DNA from: Nanobdellota archaeon | Lineage (GTDB): Archaea > Nanobdellota > Nanobdellia > Woesearchaeales > JAGLXL01 | DNA: 64,000 bases | Direction: 5' to 3' | NCBI GenBank assembly: GCA_023132895.1 | Contig: JAGLXL010000003.1 | Coordinates: forward strand, 1-64,000 | Shown here: in pieces, positions 57,243-64,000 of the stretch | How positions within the stretch are numbered: the stretch's first letter is position 1 | Layout: every line of letters begins with the position of its first letter | The notes under the pieces: generated by a model | What the model saw: the letters and a program-made list of their open reading frames with translations, nothing else | Told to the model about the DNA's origin: nothing | Database searches by the model: none | Translations under genes and position numbers: made by a program

Positions 57243-58814
57243 TTATTTCTTGCCTCCATTTTTTGCCTTATCGACCAAATATTCTCCAAGAAAGCTATTG
57301 ACTTGAGGTGAAAATATCTTTTTTTTCTCGGCAATACTATCAGCAATAAAGCTCCAATAACCATCACTTAAACGATCAAGCATTCTTTTTTCTGCTCTGG
57401 AAGGGTCATGATCTGTTCTTTCTTTATTGGCTCTTAAGTAACGGATAGCTTCTGTAATCTGCAATTTGGCCAAAGCTTTTTGACCAATCTCAGTTGATTT
57501 AAATCTAAAGGTTTTTTTATGTGTTTTGGCTTCAGCTAAAGTAAACATGGTTAATGAGTCAATATCATTGGAATCAAGTCCTAATCCAACACGGGCATAC
57601 AAAAGAAAATCAGCATCGTCTAAAAGGAAAGGTCCGATAGTGGAATGATAAGCATCCAAAAGAACTAATTTGTTTCCTCTTGATTCATCATTTAAAGGAT
57701 AGACAAACTCAGGCGGTGCAGATACTGCTTCTCTTCTCATAAAGTTATCAGCATAACTGTCGTGAGTGATGAACCGCTCTTTTAATCTGTTGAGGATTTG
57801 TAAATCCTTTATTAAGTAGGGAAGAACTTGAGTTCTGTCTTTAATATAAGCACTAGACTGAATTGTGTTGGCTGGAAGTAATCTTTCGATTTGATCAAAA
57901 ACAAAAAGAGCCATTCGCTCTGCAATAGGTGGTTTTTTTCCTTGGCCAGAAAAATTAAAATCACCAAATCCCGGTATTTGTTTTAATTCTTTGAGATGTT
58001 TAGAGGCATCAATTCTGAGCTGATAAGAAGCAACTACACCTTCTTTTAAAACTCTCCATCTTTCCTGGATAAATTCATCTTTTTCAACTAATCTGACTGC
58101 TTTTCCTTCTTCTTTTTTGCTTTTTCCGAGAGCATATCTATCATAAAAACCTTTAGCCAAGTAAACCATCTGAGAATTTCTTTCTCTTTGAGTTCGGATT
58201 AAATTTAAGGCAACTAATTCATCAATGCAACCTTTGATTTCTTCTGTATTCAATGACTTGGGAAATTTGTCATAAAGTTCTGTTCTAAGGACGCCGCTTG
58301 GTTGTTCCTTGGCCAGATAATACAGAATTTCCTTGGCTTGGTTAGTGGGTTGTTTAAAAGCACGACCAACATTAAAATCACCTAAAAATTCCATAATAAC
58401 TCTGGCAATATTGCCATCTTCTGAATAACCTAAAATCCAAGGCACTCGATCAGTATACTGTGAGAGAAGAGATAAAACTTTAGCTTCTTTTAAGGCCATT
58501 TGAAAATCTGCTTTATTTATATTTTCCTTTTGACAAACTTGGAAAGTTCCTTGTTTAATAATTTCCCCACTATCCATCTTTTCTTTTCTTAATGCTTCCT
58601 TTAATTCACCATTTTTGAGAGCATGTAAATCTACGAAATATTGGATAGGAAATTTTTCAACATTTGACCTTAAACCAGAAAATAACTTTGTTTCCAGATC
58701 AGCGCTAGGCTGGGAAGAACCAACTTTATCTTCGACTATAAAAAGAATGTTATTACCATGAATTCCTCTGTAACGCTCTGCTATGATAGCGGTTAATTCT
58801 TTGGGTTTGAGCAT
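57243..58814 (-). CDS. Hypothetical multi-domain protein, 523 residues, with winged-helix region
   Basis: Unrecognised. The N-terminal part (1-140) is alpha/beta (NNILFIVEDKVGSSQPSADL). The middle (about 155-230) reads like a winged helix: EILYYLAKEQPSGVLRTELY, then CIDELVALNLIRTQRERNSQ. The C-terminal half is helical. It sits between two AbrB-PhoU genes in the same direction, suggesting that it acts in the same regulatory process. Its upstream region has TATATAT-rich repeats (58813-58850) like those of its neighbours. Confidence 0.65.
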   Translation of the reverse strand: MLKPKELTAIIAERYRGIHGNNILFIVEDKVGSSQPSADLETKLFSGLRSNVEKFPIQYFVDLHALKNGELKEALRKEKMDSGEIIKQGTFQVCQKENINKADFQMALKEAKVLSLLSQYTDRVPWILGYSEDGNIARVIMEFLGDFNVGRAFKQPTNQAKEILYYLAKEQPSGVLRTELYDKFPKSLNTEEIKGCIDELVALNLIRTQRERNSQMVYLAKGFYDRYALGKSKKEEGKAVRLVEKDEFIQERWRVLKEGVVASYQLRIDASKHLKELKQIPGFGDFNFSGQGKKPPIAERMALFVFDQIERLLPANTIQSSAYIKDRTQVLPYLIKDLQILNRLKERFITHDSYADNFMRREAVSAPPEFVYPLNDESRGNKLVLLDAYHSTIGPFLLDDADFLLYARVGLGLDSNDIDSLTMFTLAEAKTHKKTFRFKSTEIGQKALAKLQITEAIRYLRANKERTDHDPSRAEKRMLDRLSDGYWSFIADSIAEKKKIFSPQVNSFLGEYLVDKAKNGGKK

Positions 58815-58877
58815 CGTATATATGCTCGGTATATGGTCATATATATATAGTTTTCGTCTTTTTACTATTTGAGAGTA

Positions 58878-59816
58878 CTAACCATATATTCTTCTCAGAA
58901 TTTTGTGATTATGTCTGGCTATTTGCTTTAGAATCTCTAAGAGGATAGGAACATTTTTTTCTTTCCAATGTTTGTTATAAAGTTTATCACAAATGCTAGT
59001 GATTTCCATTTTCTTGCTTGAAAAAGAATAAGCTGATTCTAAATCACTTTTGTAAAAAGAGCTCATTGTTTTGGTAAATGTTTCGTTTAAGTTAGTGATG
59101 ATATTGAAAAGGTCGTTTAATGTCTCTGCCTTGATTTTTCCTTTGGTCAAATTTCTAGATAATCTAGCCATTTCATCTGCGATTGACTCTAAAACCAAGG
59201 CGTTGTTCCAGTAAATAAATAGTTGAGTTTGGGTTAATTCTAATTTTTTTAGGACAGAAATATCAACCATGGCTTTTTTAATTGATTTGAAGATCAGGAA
59301 AAAATGCCTATCCAAATCTCTTTTTCTGTTTTCAATTTCAATATAGTTTTTAGCTAGAATATCATTTAACATGGATCTGATGAGATGATCCATTTTTCTA
59401 AAGATTTGTTGGACATTAATGGTGTCAAAATCAAGAAAATCCTTTAAAACAAGCTTATCTCTAGTTGATTCAATGGTTTCCAGGGCAATTAAATCATGTA
59501 CTGCTTCGGTAATCTCAGGTAATTTTTCTTTTAATTCTTCTCCTTTTAAGATAATCCGGTCATAGGACTTAAGATAAGCAGAAACAAGTTCTCTGTTTAA
59601 TTTCTCCATTCTTTTATTGTCGACATCGATTACATGTTCTGAAATATTTTTTTCAACAAATTCTTTGTTTTCTTTTGGAGTTAAGATTAAGGAATTGCCA
59701 TTATCTTTAAGAGTGATAAAACTGCCTTTTTGAAGTTTATTTTCATTGACCCAAGCCTTAGGCACTGAGATAACGTATCCGCCTTTTCCAAATGAGATTA
59801 GCTTTCGATAGTCCAT
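58878..59816 (-). CDS. AbrB-PhoU domain protein (paralogue)
   Basis: The 312-residue protein has the same design as 56240-57196: an AbrB domain (MDYRKLISFGKGGYVISVPK, then AWVNENKLQKGSFITLKDNG) and PhoU-like helical repeats (about 90-312). The two N-termini are clearly related (MxYRKLIxFGK...S(I/V)PKAW). Together they may form a hetero-oligomer or answer different signals. No Pst phosphate transporter is in the window. Two perfect inverted repeats stand upstream (59836-59885). Confidence 0.88.
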   Translation of the reverse strand: MDYRKLISFGKGGYVISVPKAWVNENKLQKGSFITLKDNGNSLILTPKENKEFVEKNISEHVIDVDNKRMEKLNRELVSAYLKSYDRIILKGEELKEKLPEITEAVHDLIALETIESTRDKLVLKDFLDFDTINVQQIFRKMDHLIRSMLNDILAKNYIEIENRKRDLDRHFFLIFKSIKKAMVDISVLKKLELTQTQLFIYWNNALVLESIADEMARLSRNLTKGKIKAETLNDLFNIITNLNETFTKTMSSFYKSDLESAYSFSSKKMEITSICDKLYNKHWKEKNVPILLEILKQIARHNHKILRRIYG

Positions 59817-59835
59817 TTATTCCCCCAAAAACAAT

Positions 59836-59885
59836 AGAAGATATACATCTTCTAAGCTTTAGTTGAGAAATTGTTCTCAACTAAA
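59836..59885. promoter_or_regulatory. Two inverted repeats upstream of the AbrB-PhoU gene (candidate operators)
   Basis: AGAAGAT/ATCTTCT (59836-59842/59847-59853, 4-base loop) and TTTAGTTGAGAA/TTCTCAACTAAA (59858-59869/59874-59885, perfect 12 bp, 4-base loop). Both are close to the divergent TATA-rich region (59890-59950) serving genes on both sides. Binding by the AbrB-PhoU protein would be a natural guess. Confidence 0.55.
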
Positions 59886-59999
59886 ACATATGAGTTATAT
59901 ATGTTATATATGTGATATGACATAAGTATTTAAACTTTATTATACTATATGATATTATAAAGTTTTCAAACCCTTTGGAAACTTTGCGGGGGGGGAAAA

Positions 60000-60155
60000 A
60001 TGGTGTATCCTGTAAAAAGAGTCAAACGAGTTGAAGATGACTGGATAGATGATGAAGATATCTATTCAGAAGACTTTAGGGAGCTGTTGATTGAAGATGA
60101 TGCAATCTCAGCTGGAGAAGAAGGTTTTATGCGAGGGTATAACGAAGCTGATTAA
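60000..60155 (+). CDS. Small acidic protein, 51 residues
   Basis: ATG 60000 follows a G-rich purine tract (eight G then AAAA). The protein reads MVYPVKRVKRVEDDWIDDED, then IYSEDFRELLIEDDAISAGE and EGFMRGYNEAD. A basic start is followed by a strongly acidic body and a conserved-looking EEGFMRGY end. Family unknown. It is the first of three tiny genes in a row on this strand (1- and 3-base gaps). Confidence 0.7.
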   Translation: MVYPVKRVKRVEDDWIDDEDIYSEDFRELLIEDDAISAGEEGFMRGYNEAD

Positions 60156-60156
60156 A

Positions 60157-60342
60157 ATGGCAATGAAAGCATTACTCGGGTTAGATGATGTGAACCTGAC
60201 TGACAGAGAAATTATGTCTAGATTTAAGCACGCTCAAGACCACAATATAGATACAGTTGAATTCCTTAAGGCAGATGGAACAAAAGTAATTCTCAGAATG
60301 CCTCACCTGGATCACTCTAAGTACTTTGATCCTTGGGACTAA
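60157..60342 (+). CDS. Small protein, 61 residues
   Basis: It starts at ATG 60157, one base after the previous stop, and reads MAMKALLGLDDVNLTDREIM, then SRFKHAQDHNIDTVEFLKAD and GTKVILRMPHLDHSKYFDPW. It is a helix followed by a two-strand unit. Family not recognised. A longer frame from 60091 would overlap the upstream gene and is less likely. Confidence 0.7.
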   Translation: MAMKALLGLDDVNLTDREIMSRFKHAQDHNIDTVEFLKADGTKVILRMPHLDHSKYFDPWD

Positions 60343-60345
60343 AAA

Positions 60346-60453
60346 ATGTTATATCAAGACAATCAAGGAAATATTCTGAAACCAGAACAGGTTTATGAAT
60401 TATCTAGTAAGAAAATTGAAGAATTAGGAATACATTTGATCTTTCGAGAATAA
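60346..60453 (+). CDS. Very small ORF, 35 residues
   Basis: ATG 60346 begins MLYQDNQGNILKPEQVYELS, SKKIEELGIHLIFRE and stop. It follows the previous stop by three bases, which supports translation as part of the small-gene cluster. There is no independent support beyond the tight spacing and a sensible amphipathic composition. Confidence 0.5.
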   Translation: MLYQDNQGNILKPEQVYELSSKKIEELGIHLIFRE

Positions 60454-60552
60454 AGACTGATTTCTTTTTGATAGGCTGGAGGCTAGATGTTATTATTTTC
60501 AAGTAATTAAGTCAGAAAAATTTATAAAGAGAGGATTAGAAATTTAATTAAA

Positions 60553-61395
60553 ATGACTAAAGGAACATTTTTTACAGACTTCGACGGGACTTTGTCTTTT
60601 AACAAAGATACCCATAGAGTTAGAGTTGTAGGGCATCCGATTCAAGAACTAGGCGCTCCTGCTGAATCAATTCAGGTAACAGATGCATTAGGTAAAAAAC
60701 ATTTTGCTTATGATATTTCTACAGGGAAATACCATGTTTATTTGGCACAAGAAACACTAAGATTAATTCAGGAATTGGCAAATGATTATGATTTTGTTGT
60801 GGTAACCGGTTCAAAATATGATTCTATTGAAGATAGAAAGAAACTTTTTTCTTTTGGAGATGATTTTGTTTTAGAAAATGGAGGCATGATTCTTGATTCT
60901 GATTTTCAAATAGATGAGGAATGGAGACGGTGGCTGGCTCAGGATAAAAGCTATCTAGATGATGTGGCTGCTTATCTGACCAATGGTTTGAAATGGAAAA
61001 TTGACAGAAATGGAAGAACAGCAGTAGTCAGAGTCAAATTATCAGATAATCCTGCAAGATCATTAGAAGATTTTCAAGAGTTATATGACACATTAGTAAT
61101 TCCTGACGAACTAAACAAAACATTGAATCAAAAACATTTGGATATTATTTTGGCTAAAGCTGGAAAGGAAAACGCTATTTATTATTTGATGACTGAGAAA
61201 GGTTATAAAAATAGAATTGGCATTGGCGATGATGTTAATGACCTTAACTTTTTTATATTGATGGATCATGTTTTTGTTTTGGGAAGTTCTCATCCGGATG
61301 TTCTTGATAAGGCAAGAGAAAAAGGATACCATGTTTCTAAAGGTCTGTATTTTGACGGCATTAATGAGATTTTGGAAGAGATAAAAAAGTTATAA
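60553..61395 (+). CDS. HAD-superfamily phosphatase (Cof/MPGP-like)
   Basis: The 280-residue protein has HAD motif I, FFTDFDGTLSFNKDTH (about 5-20, D-x-D-G-T), motif II FVVVTGSKYDS, a lysine in the cap region and motif IV NRIGIGDDVNDLNFF (about 221-235). The cap domain of about 110 residues fits type C2, as in Cof or mannosyl-phosphoglycerate phosphatases. It dephosphorylates a sugar or nucleotide; the substrate is unknown. Confidence 0.9.
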   Translation: MTKGTFFTDFDGTLSFNKDTHRVRVVGHPIQELGAPAESIQVTDALGKKHFAYDISTGKYHVYLAQETLRLIQELANDYDFVVVTGSKYDSIEDRKKLFSFGDDFVLENGGMILDSDFQIDEEWRRWLAQDKSYLDDVAAYLTNGLKWKIDRNGRTAVVRVKLSDNPARSLEDFQELYDTLVIPDELNKTLNQKHLDIILAKAGKENAIYYLMTEKGYKNRIGIGDDVNDLNFFILMDHVFVLGSSHPDVLDKAREKGYHVSKGLYFDGINEILEEIKKL

Positions 61396-61420
61396 TAAAA
61401 CTTATATATTTCTTAATCTA

Positions 61421-61822
61421 ATGATAATTGATGATGAATATTTTTTTTGGGAGCCTTTGAACCAAGGTTCTTTGAGGAATGAGGATTTGATTGCAAGACT
61501 TAGGAGTGAATATAAGATGGTGCACTCAACAGAACCCGGTGTAGTAGACAGGCAGATGAAATCCTGCTGTTTTTCTGATAATTGCGATTTGATAATTTAT
61601 GATACTACTGGGTTTTGTTATGGCATGGATAGTTCTGACAGAGCCAGGATATTCCAGGAACATTTTAATCAGTTTTGGGGCAAGGCTTTGTTTTTATTTT
61701 TATTAGATGAAGATATATTTGAAGGAGTCAGAGATATGATGGATGAGTCAATGTTTTACAGTGCTCGTCATCCATATAAAACTAATGAAGTTATGGAGAA
61801 GATTGAAGAGATTTTGAGTTGA
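61421..61822 (+). CDS. Hypothetical protein, 133 residues
   Basis: Unrecognised soluble acidic protein (MIIDDEYFFWEPLNQGSLRN) with a Cys pair (KSCCFSDNCD) that might bind a metal. TATATA sequences (about 61403) precede its ATG at short spacing. It ends before the gyrB regulatory region. Confidence 0.6.
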   Translation: MIIDDEYFFWEPLNQGSLRNEDLIARLRSEYKMVHSTEPGVVDRQMKSCCFSDNCDLIIYDTTGFCYGMDSSDRARIFQEHFNQFWGKALFLFLLDEDIFEGVRDMMDESMFYSARHPYKTNEVMEKIEEILS

Positions 61823-61827
61823 TTTTG

Positions 61828-64000
<2,173 letters not shown>

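Noticed and set aside
61421-61822. Response regulator for the PAS histidine kinase
   Set aside because: The acidic start IIDDE recalls a receiver domain, but the phospho-acceptor Asp and Lys motifs are not in place.

Overview
The window is almost certainly from an archaeon. It carries an A/V-type ATPase (subunits K, I, H), SRP54, ribosomal protein S6e, a thermosome subunit, a Cbf5/TruB-type pseudouridine synthase with a PUA tail, Pth2, an archaeal CTP-type riboflavin kinase, an archaeal/eukaryotic-type GluRS, a small histone, and intron-bearing tRNAs. The low GC, very short intergenic spaces, many lineage-specific hypothetical proteins, a bacterial-type ThrRS and a GyrB point to a DPANN lineage (Woesearchaeota/Pacearchaeota-like). 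That placement is inference from gene content, not a phylogeny.

Layout. 1-3.5 kb: A-ATPase genes on the minus strand, including a proteolipid with at least five fused hairpins. 3.6-16.7 kb: small hypotheticals, AlaX editing protein, an RNase H-like protein, SRP54, a DHH phosphoesterase, an HD protein and ThrRS. 16.9-25 kb: an M29-like aminopeptidase, a LAGLIDADG endonuclease inside a partly duplicated pth2 locus, tRNA-Lys and tRNA-Val (each with two introns), and a restriction-modification pair. 25.8-38 kb: AI-2E-type permease, pyrE-pyrF-pyrD, Cbf5, S6e, a transglutaminase-like protein, riboflavin kinase and an EamA transporter. 38-50.5 kb: glucan phosphorylase, tRNA-Ala, a PAS histidine kinase, GluRS, histone, a ParA-like ATPase with proline-rich coiled-coil partners, NUDIX, a protein kinase and a MNT/HEPN toxin-antitoxin pair. 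50.7-64 kb: thermosome, RimK plus its protease-like partner, two AbrB-PhoU proteins flanking an unknown gene, HAD phosphatase, and gyrB with a mini-intein (runs off the end).

The most striking pattern is a recurring insertion signature. Four loci (alaX, thrS, tRNA-Val, a DUF333 lipoprotein) have an intact gene, then an inserted cargo, then a second short copy of that gene's own 3' end. The cargoes are an unknown ORF, an HD protein, an R-M pair and a MNT/HEPN pair. A fifth locus (pth2) shows the mirror image at the 5' end, with a homing endonuclease as cargo. No integrase or transposase is visible beside any of them. The divergence between the paired copies looks like that between orthologues, so the cargo may arrive together with a foreign gene end.

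The window also holds two copies of a 120-125 nt structured element (33177-33301, 42144-42263) lying between divergent promoters, with conserved internal motifs but unrelated, perfectly complementary closing stems. Several intergenic clusters of short perfect hairpins are present, and RBS-sequestering hairpins sit in front of the homing endonuclease and gyrB.
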